From Actinoplanes nipponensis (GTDB lineage Bacteria; Actinomycetota; Actinomycetes; Mycobacteriales; Micromonosporaceae), in assembly GCF_016862275.1 (NCBI RefSeq), contig NZ_BOMQ01000065.1, positions 62,001-126,000 of the forward strand: a stretch of DNA of 64,000 bases, written 5' to 3'. The translations under genes were made by a program, and so were the position numbers. The notes beneath the pieces were generated by a model. That model saw nothing but the letters and a program-made list of their open reading frames with translations, did no database searches and was not told the DNA's origin. This document shows positions 63,991 through 64,000 of this stretch, piece by piece; position 1 is the stretch's first letter, and every line of letters starts with the position of its first letter.

Positions 63991-64000
63991 CAGGAGGCCT

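Overview
This 64-kb window is very high in GC, shows GTG and ATG starts, many apparent leaderless promoters, actinobacterial families (MtrAB-LpqB, DUF397/DUF5753 pairs, Rv3235-like, DUF6912) and a tmRNA whose deduced tag is ADSNRAEFALAA. It is most likely a chromosome segment of a filamentous actinobacterium of the Micromonosporaceae (Actinoplanes-like). That assignment is inference from content and synteny; no database search was possible. There is no phage, transposase, integrase or CRISPR array.

Layout. 0-3.9 kb: three translationally coupled prepilin-like genes, one carrying four Ig-like repeats and one a ricin-type lectin module. 3.9-16.5 kb: accessory genes, including MerR, a beta-propeller membrane protein, GntR, an HxlR/LLM-flavin pair, a methyltransferase/SnoaL/secreted-protein cassette, two large envelope proteins with a PadR regulator, and a GH5-CBM2 cellulase preceded by a perfect CebR box. 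16.5-28.8 kb: a MarR/PEBP divergent pair with twin operators, a multicopper oxidase/membrane protein/MarR unit, tRNA-Ala, YqgE, MTA phosphorylase, a PAS-GGDEF enzyme, a secreted EEP nuclease-like protein, an MFS-Usp fusion opposite a free Usp, an F420H2:NADP-reductase-like protein, and a scar holding a damaged rhomboid and a start-less PIN toxin.

28.9-35.5 kb is a conserved core: ssrA (tmRNA), a CBM2-like membrane protein, smpB, an M23 peptidase, ftsX, ftsE, prfB. 35.8-40.5 kb: proline catabolism (P5C dehydrogenase), membrane and hypothetical proteins, rhodanese, Lrp. 40.2-64 kb matches the Mycobacterium tuberculosis Rv3235-Rv3256c neighbourhood: Rv3235-like, secA, hpf, comF, lpqB, mtrB, mtrA, then an efeUOB iron-uptake operon, an XRE/DUF397 pair, ahcY, manA, a cation efflux protein and a SIS-domain isomerase. 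A 0.96-kb GC-rich repeat tract separates Rv3235-like from secA.

Functional links visible here: tmRNA with SmpB and RF2 for ribosome rescue and termination; FtsEX next to an M23 hydrolase for septal wall cleavage; MtrAB-LpqB for envelope signalling; EfeUOB for iron uptake under a probable IdeR-type box; AhcY and MTA phosphorylase for recycling SAM by-products; cellulase plus CBM proteins and CebR control for plant polymer use. The main novelty candidates are the lectin/Ig pseudopilin operon, paired GGCAAAC repeats flanking a small HTH gene, an FtsX-like extracellular domain in a PadR-linked membrane protein, a terminator directly before smpB, and the tandem double-GNAT genes.
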